From: a bacterium UBA2214
Lineage (GTDB): Bacteria > Zhuqueibacterota > Zhuqueibacteria > Residuimicrobiales > Residuimicrobiaceae
Length of the DNA: 6,921 nt
Assembly (NCBI GenBank): GCA_002327255.1
Contig: DCUM01000142.1
Span: 23,435-30,355 of the forward strand
Direction of reading: 5' to 3'
This document shows, piece after piece, positions 1 through 5,908 of the stretch (position 1 is its first letter; each line of letters opens with the position of its first letter). Position numbers and translations under genes: made by a program. The notes under the pieces are model-generated. The model saw nothing but the letters and a program-made list of their open reading frames with translations, did not search any database and had not been told where the DNA came from.

Positions 1-88
1 CGGTCGCACACTTTGTTGGTGGATGCCTGAGGTGCAGAGCCGGGCACGAAAAGCCCCATGATTCCTGGGCAATCAAAAAAAGTACGGG
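1..88. other. Window edge, no supported gene
   Basis: This is the sequence downstream of the OmpA-family gene on the minus strand. On that strand a run of seven T follows the stop codon closely (complement of the A-run at 75-81), but there is no convincing GC-rich stem in front of it, so it is not called a terminator. A 20-codon open frame starts at ATG 60-58 on the minus strand and runs to the edge. An AGGA lies only three bases before that ATG. It could be the start of a neighbouring gene, but it is too short to judge. Confidence 0.4.
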
Positions 89-1618
89 CTATTCGATCAC
101 CAGCATCACATCGATACGGCGATTTTGCGCCCGTCCCTCTTCGGTTTCGTTGCTGGCCACGGGGCGCGCTTCTCCATAACCGACGGACTCGATGAGTTCC
201 TTGTCCAGCACCATATTGGCCAACAGGTAATCGCGTACGGCTTCGGCCCGTTTGGTCGAGAGTCGCTCGTTGTAGCGTTCATCCCCGATCGAATCGGTAT
301 GGCCTTCAATACTGATTCTGGCTTCGGGATATTCTCGCAGGGCGCGCTGCACCCGTGAGAGCAAGCCAAAATAGCCCGGCTGGATGACCGATTTGCCGAC
401 CGGAAAAGTGAGTTCCAGCAGACGGATGATGAGCCGGTTGCCCTCCTGAAGTACGGTGGCTTCTCCGGGAAGGAACATTTCGCGAACCTTGGTCACCTTG
501 GCCACTTTCTCCTGTTTGGCGGCCAATTCCGCCTGTTTTTTCGCCAGCTCTTCCTGCAGCGCGCTCTCTTTTTGCTGCGCCAGGGCCATTTCCGTCTCCG
601 TTTTGGCCATCAATCCTTCAATCCGCTTTTTGGCTTTTGCCAGGCTCTCCTGATATTCTTTTGCATTCTTTTCCAGCAAATCCTGTTTGCCCGCGAGATC
701 TTCGTCCAACTGGTGTTTTTCCACATTCAGATTTTCAATGGAATTGATGATGGTTTTGAACACTTCCTCAACCGGTTGGTCGAAAGCGGCCGCGAATCCC
801 AACTCCTTGGCGATGCGGCCAAGGCCCTCTTCATACAACAATACGAGTTCTTCCTGGGTATATTTCTTGTTTTTAAGGAGCGCGTTGATTTGCATGGCGT
901 GTTGGGCCTCATAGATCGCTTCTTCCGCCTTGGCGGTGGCTTCTGAAACCGCATAGCGGTCGGAGTTGAGGATCTCCTCGGAGAGCGTCACCAGGGTTCT
1001 GGACTTGTTGACGGTTTTGGGCGCAAACTTGCCCGCCCCGGACTTTTCCGCGGCGCGAAAAGCCTCACGTGCCGGTGCCATGACGCTCTTTTTTATCGCA
1101 TTGAGTTCAGAATCGCGATATCTGCCGGTGGCTCTCACCGCTTTTTCCCGGGCACTGTCCTTGTCACCCAGTTCCATGGCAGCCCCGGAAGAACGTAACG
1201 CATCTTCGCCGGCGTTGAAATCGTCGAGGGCAAATTCGGGAGCCCTGGCATTGAGGGCATCTTCGCGGGATTTAAGCGCCTGATCAAAGACACCCCGGCC
1301 GTTCCACAAGGTGTTTTCAATTTTTTTCAGAACCGCCTCAACCTCTTCGAGCTTTTTCCGGATATCATCGGGTGGTTTGTCTTTCTTGAAATCATCTTTG
1401 GCTTTGGCGTATTTTTCAATGGCCTCTGCGTAGTGGCTGGGAGAGAGTAAATCCGCATGCTGGGTTTTGAGCTCATTGAGCTGTTTGTCTTTGGCACCAA
1501 AGAGGACATCGTAAAGTTCCGCCTTTTGGCTGAGGGCGGTCGTGGTCACTGCCAGGAGAAAGCAGGAGGCAACGACCAGGAAGAAAACCAGGTTGCTGAA
1601 ATAAAGGGCGTTTTTCAT
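89..1618 (-). CDS. OmpA-family envelope protein with long coiled coil
   Basis: A 509-residue exported protein that probably ties the outer membrane or periplasm to peptidoglycan. The N-terminus has a hydrophobic segment (about residues 9-28) with a possible signal peptidase I site ALS|Q at 30/31. A lipobox-like VASC (Cys19) sits inside the segment, but the residues after it stay hydrophobic, so lipidation is doubtful. Residues 31-245 are Ala/Glu/Lys-rich helices, probably a DUF4398-like helical region. Residues 290-378 are a charged coiled coil. Residues 388-509 form the OmpA C-terminal domain with the motif IEGHTDSIGDERYNERLS. Asp442 and Arg457 have the spacing of the residues that bind diaminopimelate in OmpA proteins. 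The start at 1618 has GGAG eight bases upstream. The gene has the same strand as the sigma operon but lies 248 bases away, so it is probably a separate unit. The OmpA domain is certain. The role of the N-terminal half is unknown. Confidence 0.93.
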   Translation of the reverse strand: MKNALYFSNLVFFLVVASCFLLAVTTTALSQKAELYDVLFGAKDKQLNELKTQHADLLSPSHYAEAIEKYAKAKDDFKKDKPPDDIRKKLEEVEAVLKKIENTLWNGRGVFDQALKSREDALNARAPEFALDDFNAGEDALRSSGAAMELGDKDSAREKAVRATGRYRDSELNAIKKSVMAPAREAFRAAEKSGAGKFAPKTVNKSRTLVTLSEEILNSDRYAVSEATAKAEEAIYEAQHAMQINALLKNKKYTQEELVLLYEEGLGRIAKELGFAAAFDQPVEEVFKTIINSIENLNVEKHQLDEDLAGKQDLLEKNAKEYQESLAKAKKRIEGLMAKTETEMALAQQKESALQEELAKKQAELAAKQEKVAKVTKVREMFLPGEATVLQEGNRLIIRLLELTFPVGKSVIQPGYFGLLSRVQRALREYPEARISIEGHTDSIGDERYNERLSTKRAEAVRDYLLANMVLDKELIESVGYGEARPVASNETEEGRAQNRRIDVMLVIE

Positions 1619-1866
1619 GGCAAGGACTCCGTCACGTTGTATGTTACTATTCTATCTCATAACAATGCGTGGATTGAAGTTATTTCTTGAACGTCATAAA
1701 AGAGCGCCTGCGAGATGAATCGGGTTGCGGGAGCAGAAGTAACGGCGTTCGGGGGTGATGCGTGCATTCCCGGGGCGGGCGATGAACGGCTGCGTTCAGG
1801 CGATCCGCGCCAGACCAATCATCGGAGAAGCTGGAAAAGAAGGCGGATGTCTGCGTCGCGAAGCCG
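1619..1866. other. Intergenic region upstream of the OmpA gene
   Basis: 248 bases between two minus-strand genes, with no convincing ORF. The end nearer the OmpA gene is AT-rich and holds its probable promoter. The rest (about 1715-1866) is GC-rich. It contains a small perfect palindrome, TGAACG-GCTG-CGTTCA, at 1783-1798, with no T-run after it on either strand. No clear terminator for the sigma operon was found. Confidence 0.5.
1649..1678 (-). promoter_or_regulatory. Possible promoter of the OmpA-family gene
   Basis: On the minus strand TAGAAT (1654-1649) matches the sigma-70 -10 consensus at five of six positions. It is preceded at 18 bases by a weak -35, TTCAAT (1678-1673), three of six. 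It lies about 30 bases upstream of the start codon. The -35 is poor, so the promoter may need an activator or may not be real. Confidence 0.3.
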
Positions 1867-2238
1867 TCAGCGCCTGTATTTTTCGTCGCGGCGCCGGTTG
1901 AACGCTGCGAATTTTTCCTGCTGTTCAGGCGTCAGAACCCGGGCGAAGGCGTTGCGAAATTCTTCGCGAATGGTGCGGTTCATGCCGTTGATGATGGGGC
2001 GCAGGGAATCGTGGCGCGTGCGCACCGTATCCAGACAGCGTTTCAGTTCCTGCACCTGCAGTGTATCCAGCGCCAGTTCCCGGGTGAATGTTTTAACCAG
2101 ATCGGTATTGTATTGTTCCATGCTGCGGCGTGGATGCTGATGAGCGATGAGTGAAAAATAGATCAGCAAATAGCAGGCTGCGAAACCGATCAGAAACGCG
2201 GTCAGCAAACTGAGAATGGCCCTGGTTTTCATTGTCAT
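1867..2238 (-). CDS. Spy/CpxP-like membrane-anchored periplasmic sensor
   Basis: A 123-residue protein with one N-terminal membrane segment (about 7-31), followed by a helical periplasmic domain (about 40-123). The LTPEQQEKF stretch at 102-110 is the LTxxQ-type motif of the Spy/CpxP/heavy-metal-resistance group. An earlier LALDTLQVQEL (55-65) fits the paired repeat of that fold. His33 and His35 just outside the membrane and His76 could bind metal, but no established binding set is recognisable. The start codon overlaps the stop of the anti-sigma gene (ATGA, 2238-2235), so it is the third gene of the sigma operon. In CnrYXH-type systems a membrane-anchored protein of this general kind senses metal and controls the anti-sigma factor. 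A similar sensor role is inferred here, and a chaperone role is the alternative. Confidence 0.75.
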   Translation of the reverse strand: MTMKTRAILSLLTAFLIGFAACYLLIYFSLIAHQHPRRSMEQYNTDLVKTFTRELALDTLQVQELKRCLDTVRTRHDSLRPIINGMNRTIREEFRNAFARVLTPEQQEKFAAFNRRRDEKYRR

Positions 2239-2714
2239 TTGTTCTCTCCCGTTGTTGTCGCCGGCCGCATATTCAGAGCAAAATTGAGCGCCTGATCGTC
2301 CGTGCTCAAAATGGAATCACCGGGGGTGCTTTCAAAAATAAGGGTGTATTTCCTGGCGGCTTCAGATACCAGGGGATCGGGTGCCGGGGGGTAGAACCAC
2401 AGCACCAAAAAACCGGCTATTGCCAATACAAGGGTGACCGGCCGCAGGATTTTCGTGAAAAAATCAAAGCTGTTCCAGAAAGAGGGCTGCTGTTGCAGCG
2501 CCTGGTATTTGCGCAGGACCTTGTGGACGAGATAGGCCGGCAAGGGGGGAACGCCGAATTCCACCAGGTCATTCCTCAACCGCCGCATCTCCTGCGCCTG
2601 GCGCCGGCATGCAGCGCACTCCTCGAGATGTTTCTCGATGTGATGTGCCTCTTTTTCCGTCAGCATGCCATCGATGAAGAGAGAGAGTTGTTCAGGGCCA
2701 TGTGATTTTGACAT
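2235..2714 (-). CDS. Zinc-finger (ZAS) transmembrane anti-sigma factor
   Basis: A 159-residue protein that should bind and inhibit the ECF sigma factor encoded directly before it. The cytoplasmic N-terminus holds the ZAS motif H25-x3-H29-x3-C33-x2-C36 (the core is HLEECAAC), typical of zf-HC2 anti-sigma factors. One membrane segment lies at about 86-110, and residues 110-159 form a short periplasmic tail. The start at 2714 was chosen over an upstream in-frame ATG at 2801 because GGGAGGA lies just before it, it gives the standard family N-terminus, and it overlaps the sigma stop codon by one base (TAATG). The 3' end overlaps the next gene by four bases (ATGA). The periplasmic tail is short, so signal input may depend on the Spy-like neighbour. 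Binding to this sigma factor is inferred from family and position. Confidence 0.9.
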   Translation of the reverse strand: MSKSHGPEQLSLFIDGMLTEKEAHHIEKHLEECAACRRQAQEMRRLRNDLVEFGVPPLPAYLVHKVLRKYQALQQQPSFWNSFDFFTKILRPVTLVLAIAGFLVLWFYPPAPDPLVSEAARKYTLIFESTPGDSILSTDDQALNFALNMRPATTTGENK

Positions 2715-3289
2715 TATGGTTCCTCCCAAAAGGGGCGCATCTTTTCCGCCAACTCTTTGCGCGCCCGGAAGAGACGTGATTTGACGGTGCCCATTCTCCA
2801 TTTCAGGCTTTGGGCGATCTCTTCATAGCTCAACTCCTGCAGATCGCGCATGATTATTACCATGCGCAGATTAGGGGCGAGTTCGCCCAGGGCCTGTTGC
2901 AGCACCGCTTTTCGTTCATTTCGCTCCGCCTGCAGGTGTGGGCCCGGATCTGTGCTCGGTGGATGGTATTGCTCATCCTCAAAGTTGCCGCTCCTGGTAT
3001 ATTTGCGCACCGTCATCCTCCTGCGATGATCCCGAAAGAGGTTTACGGCGATGCGGAAGAGCCACGCCCGAAAGGGGGCGCGAAATTTATAGTATTTAAG
3101 CGACTGCAGACAGCGCAGCATGGTCTCCTGCGCCAAATCTTCCGCCAGCACAGAGTCGTTGCTGAGATGACAAAGAAACGCATATACGGATGGGGCGTGC
3201 GCTTCCAGCAAGCTCGCCATGGCTTTGGAATCGCCGGCCTGGCTCGCTTTGATCAGTTCATACTGATCATCGGTGTATTCCATGCCCAT
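2714..3289 (-). CDS. ECF RNA polymerase sigma factor (sigma-70 family, RpoE-like)
   Basis: A 191-residue extracytoplasmic-function sigma factor of normal family length. Region 2 spans about residues 24-92 and contains AEDLAQETMLRCLQ followed by FRAWLFRIAVNLFRDHRRR, which matches regions 2.2-2.4. A polar linker (about 93-120) leads to region 4 at about 127-183. There LSYEEIAQSLKWRMGTVKSR is the helix-turn-helix expected to read the -35 element. Regions 1 and 3 are absent, as in all ECF factors. The start at 3289 is supported by AGGA seven bases upstream; a second ATG two codons later is less well placed. It is the first gene of a coupled operon with its anti-sigma factor and a periplasmic sensor-like protein. 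It is probably released under envelope or metal stress, and it may drive its own operon from the ECF-like promoter at 3337-3314. Confidence 0.95.
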   Translation of the reverse strand: MGMEYTDDQYELIKASQAGDSKAMASLLEAHAPSVYAFLCHLSNDSVLAEDLAQETMLRCLQSLKYYKFRAPFRAWLFRIAVNLFRDHRRRMTVRKYTRSGNFEDEQYHPPSTDPGPHLQAERNERKAVLQQALGELAPNLRMVIIMRDLQELSYEEIAQSLKWRMGTVKSRLFRARKELAEKMRPFWEEP

Positions 3290-3313
3290 CCAGAGATCCT
3301 TTTCAACTTAAAT

Positions 3314-3337
3314 AACGTAACACTATTATAAAAGTTC
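3314..3337 (-). promoter_or_regulatory. Possible ECF-type autoregulatory promoter
   Basis: On the minus strand GAAC (3337-3334, in the context AGAACTTT) is followed after exactly 16 bases by CGTT (3317-3314). This is the general GAAC-N16-CGT layout of many ECF-dependent promoters. It overlaps the -10 of the sigma-70-like promoter. Autoregulation is common for ECF operons, but the motif is short and other targets in the genome are not available for comparison. Confidence 0.35.
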
Positions 3338-3353
3338 TGATCGATAAAATCAA
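3325..3353 (-). promoter_or_regulatory. Sigma-70-like promoter of the sigma-factor operon
   Basis: On the minus strand a perfect -10 TATAAT (3330-3325) lies 17 bases downstream of TTGATT (3353-3348), four of six to the -35 consensus. Transcription would begin near 3318, leaving a leader of about 28 bases that contains the AGGA ribosome-binding site of the sigma gene. The spacing is optimal and the position fits. Confidence 0.65.
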
Positions 3354-3475
3354 CACAGAAATTCGCTGGCAAGGCGTTTCTTCGATCTCTTCCTGAAATG
3401 CCTGTGCCTTTCAAAGTCAAAACCGCCTGATTGCAAGCTGCTACATCATCCCGGCCCATAAACGTCAATTACCCC

Positions 3476-3509
3476 TTGACAATCATTTCTATGTTTATTA
3501 CTTTATAGT
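3476..3509 (+). promoter_or_regulatory. Possible distal promoter for the envelope operon
   Basis: A perfect -35 box TTGACA (3476-3481) lies in AT-rich DNA. At 17 bases the -10 would be the poor TACTTT (3499-3504). The better TATAGT (3504-3509) is 22 bases away, which is too far for standard sigma-70. A start here would leave a leader of about 180 bases that includes the CRP-like site. Confidence 0.3.
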
Positions 3510-3603
3510 CATTAGAAAAAGAGTTTCTTTCGATCTTGTCTGCACACCATCGTATTTAAAACCGGGAGTCATGTGGCGGGTGCGGTCTGCCAATCCATCC
3601 TTT

Positions 3604-3619
3604 TGTGACCATAATCACC
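3604..3619 (+). promoter_or_regulatory. CRP-like operator, TGTGA-N6-TCACC
   Basis: TGTGA-CCATAA-TCACC matches the CRP consensus TGTGA-N6-TCACA at nine of ten defined positions. Its centre (3611.5) is 41.5 bases upstream of 3653, and TAAACT (3641-3646, four of six to TATAAT) lies where the -10 of such a start would be. That is class II activator geometry. It sits 73 bases before the first plus-strand gene. The binding protein would be a CRP/FNR-family regulator not encoded here. Confidence 0.5.
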
Positions 3620-3640
3620 AACCATATACGGTTATCATCG

Positions 3641-3646
3641 TAAACT
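3641..3646 (+). promoter_or_regulatory. Possible -10 element downstream of the CRP-like site
   Basis: TAAACT, four of six to consensus, occupies -12 to -7 if transcription starts at 3653. There is no recognisable -35, as expected where an activator replaces it. The leader would be about 40 bases, with AGGAGG at its end. Confidence 0.3.
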
Positions 3647-3692
3647 AATCGTTATTTTTCGCGGGAAAAACAATTTATAGTAGGAGGCTGCA

Positions 3693-4610
3693 ATGAGTAT
3701 CCATCGCTTTCTGGTCGTCGTGGTTGTTCTTTTTGCGATGATCGCCTGGCCTGTGGGCGCGCAATACGTCACCCAGCAAGTCGGTAATGCTGGTGTCGTT
3801 GATTGGTCCAGCCAGCTCTTGCGCTCGACAGGAATCGGATCCCCAAATCCCAATCTGCCGGAAACAGCCCAGCGCGCCGGAGCGATCGAAGCGGCCAAAC
3901 GCGTTGCCCTGCGCAACCTTTTGGAAACGGTAAAGGGTATGTCTCTCGACTCCGAGACGACCGTCAGAAATTTCATGACCGAAAATGACATCATCGTCAC
4001 ACGCGTCTCCGGCATCATGCGCAATTTTACGGTCGTTGACACCAAATACATGTCGACGGGAGATATTGAAGTCACCATTGAAATGCCGATATCCGGCGCT
4101 CTCTCCGATGCCCTGCTGCCACAATCCATGGGCGGATCGTTGGGATTAGCGGCAGCTGTTCACGTCTGTCCCACCTGTGGTCAGCCCTGGCCTGCGAACA
4201 AACAGGTTCCAGCGGGCATGACGCTGACGCAAGGGATGCCACCCTCCGCGCCGATGTCGGCATCCGCTGGCGCCTATACCGGCCTGATCGTGGATGCCAA
4301 GGGCCTGGGGTTGCGGCCGGCCATGGCGCCCAAAATTCTCGATGAATCCGGACAGGAAGTATACGGCTCCAAACTGGTCAGCCGCGACTGGGCGGTCCAG
4401 ATCGGCATGGTGGGCTATGACAAAGACGCCAGCCGTGCACGCAGCAACGACCGCGTCACCGCTAATCCCCTGATGGTCAAAGCCCTGCGCGTCGCCGGCG
4501 AGAACAAAGCCGATGTGGTTGTTGCCAACGCCACGGCCGCCATGATTCGTGATGCTGCGGCATCACAAAATTTTCTCGACAAATGCAAAGTTATGTTTAT
4601 CGTGGATTAA
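3693..4610 (+). CDS. Exported LPP20-like protein with CxxC motif
   Basis: A 305-residue secreted protein. The signal peptide is residues 1-23 with a probable cut VGA|Q; there is no lipobox. Residues about 55-135 resemble the LPP20/FlgP fold, with a helix AIEAAKRVALRNLLETV (64-80), a GIMRNFTVV strand (107-115) and a following strand pair. C159-P-T-C162, followed by GQPW, looks like half of a zinc ribbon or a redox pair. The only other mature cysteine is Cys298. A Pro/Ser/Ala/Met-rich linker (about 174-194) precedes a C-terminal domain (195-305) beginning YTGLIVDAKGLGLRPAMAPK, which I recall from LPP20-type proteins of deltaproteobacteria but cannot name. AGGAGG lies five bases before the ATG. 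The gene heads the envelope cluster, 27 bases before the next gene. Molecular function is unknown. An outer-membrane-associated structural role is inferred. Confidence 0.75.
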   Translation: MSIHRFLVVVVVLFAMIAWPVGAQYVTQQVGNAGVVDWSSQLLRSTGIGSPNPNLPETAQRAGAIEAAKRVALRNLLETVKGMSLDSETTVRNFMTENDIIVTRVSGIMRNFTVVDTKYMSTGDIEVTIEMPISGALSDALLPQSMGGSLGLAAAVHVCPTCGQPWPANKQVPAGMTLTQGMPPSAPMSASAGAYTGLIVDAKGLGLRPAMAPKILDESGQEVYGSKLVSRDWAVQIGMVGYDKDASRARSNDRVTANPLMVKALRVAGENKADVVVANATAAMIRDAAASQNFLDKCKVMFIVD

Positions 4611-4637
4611 TTGGATACTTTATTCAGGAGTCAACGA

Positions 4638-5792
4638 ATGAAAATGAGATTTGTCAGCCTGCTGATCGTCGTGGTACTGACCGTTTTGATGGCCATCGGC
4701 TGTGGTCCCAAGGCCATTAAAGAGGCGTCAGTGCTGGACACCCCGGAGAACCATTTTAATCAGGGCATGCGCGAACTTGATCGTGGCAATCTCGTCAATG
4801 CACAGTCTGAATTTGATCGTGCCATTGCGCTGAATCCCAATTATGCCGAAGGCTTTTCGGGCATGGCGCTGGTGGCGGCCAAACAGAGCGATTACAAAAA
4901 AGCCTATGAAATGGCCGATAAAGCCCTTGCGAAGAACAACAAATCAACCGAAGCGCTGATCACCAAAGGGCGCATTATTGCCATGGAGCGCAAAGGGGAT
5001 GACTGGATTGAAAAATCCGTCAAGCAGTTCGACAAGGCGCTGGAAATCAACCCCGGCTCCGCCAAAGCCCTCTATCATAAAGGAGAGGCCTACAAGAACG
5101 GTTACAGGTTCGTGGAAGCCGCCGGCGCCTATTCCAAAGTCATCTCTCTGAAAGGTGATTATGCCGCGGAAGCGGATAAGGCATGGTCCACGGTGCAGAA
5201 GATTCAGCGCGCAGCCCCGGGCACCAAAGTCGGTGCCAGGATCGCCCTCATCGATGAAATCGACCGCGCTGATATTGCCGTGCTCTTCATGGAAGAGTTA
5301 AAGCTGCTCGAGGTCATCAGCAAAAAACGGACGCAAACCTTTGATACGGGTTTCAAGGCGCCTGAAGACCCCACCGCCATGCAAACATCGCAAACCGTGC
5401 AAATGGCCGCCGTCACGGATGTTGATAAACATTGGGCCAGGAACTGGATCATCGACATTGTCACTGCCAAAGGCATGGAAGCTTTTCCGGACCGGACTTT
5501 CCGGCCCGAAGAAAAAATCTCGCGCGGCGATTATGCGATGCTGCTGCAAAATGTCCTGATCATGGCTACGGGCGATGAATCCCTGGCCACCAAATACATC
5601 GGTCAGACTTCACGTTTCCCTGATGTCAATGCGAGTCATTTCGCCTATAACGCCATCTGTCTGATGGCCGATCGTGGCATCATGCAAGCAGACAAAATGA
5701 CCGGCGTTTTTGATCTTAAATCGCACGTCTCCGGCGCAGATGCCCTGCTCATCATACGTGATTTTCAGAATGCACTGCGCATGTCATTCTAG
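4638..5792 (+). CDS. TPR and S-layer-homology (SLH) lipoprotein
   Basis: A 384-residue probable lipoprotein. The hydrophobic signal (3-21) ends at the lipobox-like AIGC, giving lipidated Cys22. About four TPR units follow (roughly 36-69, 70-103, 104-141 with an insertion near 117-126, and 142-175), with typical ends such as AIALNPNYAEGF and ALEINPGSAKALYHKGEAY. A linker leads to two SLH-type repeats. SLH1 (about 258-306) has VTDVDKHWARNWI, AFPDRTFRPEEKISRGDYA. SLH2 (about 325-380) has FPDVNASHFAYNAI, but its TRAE-like motif is VSGAD and has lost the arginine. SLH domains bind cell-wall polymers and TPRs bind proteins, so an envelope scaffold is likely. The ATG at 4638 was chosen for its AGGAG seven bases upstream; a TTG at 4611 and an ATG at 4644 are in frame but worse placed. 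It is cotranscribed with the LPP20-like gene. Confidence 0.85.
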   Translation: MKMRFVSLLIVVVLTVLMAIGCGPKAIKEASVLDTPENHFNQGMRELDRGNLVNAQSEFDRAIALNPNYAEGFSGMALVAAKQSDYKKAYEMADKALAKNNKSTEALITKGRIIAMERKGDDWIEKSVKQFDKALEINPGSAKALYHKGEAYKNGYRFVEAAGAYSKVISLKGDYAAEADKAWSTVQKIQRAAPGTKVGARIALIDEIDRADIAVLFMEELKLLEVISKKRTQTFDTGFKAPEDPTAMQTSQTVQMAAVTDVDKHWARNWIIDIVTAKGMEAFPDRTFRPEEKISRGDYAMLLQNVLIMATGDESLATKYIGQTSRFPDVNASHFAYNAICLMADRGIMQADKMTGVFDLKSHVSGADALLIIRDFQNALRMSF

Positions 5793-5908
5793 TCTTCATT
5801 TTTGCACGTAAACCCGTATAGTCTAAGGTGAGTGGTGCATCACAACAGATGCCTGCTCACCTTTTCAACATGGCTAAAACAGGACACCCATTCTTAAGGG
5901 GCTATCCC
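5793..5908. other. Spacer holding a hairpin and a possible -10 box
   Basis: 116 bases between the SLH gene and the TTG start of the last gene. TATAGT at 5817-5822 is five of six to a -10, but nothing upstream makes a fair -35 at a suitable distance. A hairpin follows at 5825-5863. AAGGGG (5896-5901) serves as ribosome-binding site for the TTG start. Confidence 0.5.
5825..5865 (+). terminator. Terminator- or attenuator-like hairpin
   Basis: AAGGTGAG (5825-5832) pairs perfectly with CTCACCTT (5856-5863). The stem continues through two G-U pairs and one G-C, a bulged T at 5836, and GCAT/ATGC (5837-5840 with 5849-5852), around an 8-base loop. Four T (5862-5865) follow, two of them inside the stem. 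The T-run is short, so termination may be partial. It would end the LPP20-SLH transcript or adjust expression of the next gene. Confidence 0.45.

Larger units (their letters stand above)
3290..3692. other. Divergent regulatory region between two operons
   Basis: 403 bases without a convincing gene, more AT-rich than the flanking coding DNA. The left third holds the promoters of the minus-strand sigma operon. The right part holds a TTGACA box (3476), a CRP-like palindrome (3604-3619) and an adjoining imperfect palindrome (3620-3633) in front of the plus-strand envelope genes. A 25-codon ORF at 3571 and a minus-strand ORF across 3468-3253 look spurious. No known riboswitch was recognised. Confidence 0.6.

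Noticed and set aside
1783..1798. Perfect 6-bp-arm palindrome as terminator of the sigma operon
   Set aside because: Short stem and no T-run on either side, so it is noted only as a palindrome.
1715..2140. Plus-strand ORF opposite the Spy-like gene
   Set aside because: Arg/Ser-rich shadow translation of GC-rich coding DNA, with no ribosome-binding site or domain.
2715..2801. N-terminal extension of the anti-sigma factor from ATG 2801
   Set aside because: It would overlap the sigma gene by 88 bases, whereas the ATG at 2714 has a strong Shine-Dalgarno site and a TAATG junction.
3253..3468. 71-codon minus-strand ORF across the start of the sigma gene
   Set aside because: It overlaps the well-supported sigma start in another frame, covers its promoter and shows no recognisable domain.
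3573..3592. TGGC...GCCA pairing upstream of the LPP20-like gene as a riboswitch or terminator
   Set aside because: Only four outer base pairs with an unpaired interior, and no known riboswitch core recognised.
3571..3648. 25-codon ORF that might be a leader peptide
   Set aside because: Its GGGAG lies only two bases from the ATG, the codons look random and there is no attenuator downstream.
3635..4129. Minus-strand ORFs opposite the LPP20-like gene
   Set aside because: The plus-strand frame has a signal peptide, an AGGAGG site and domain similarity; the antisense products have none.
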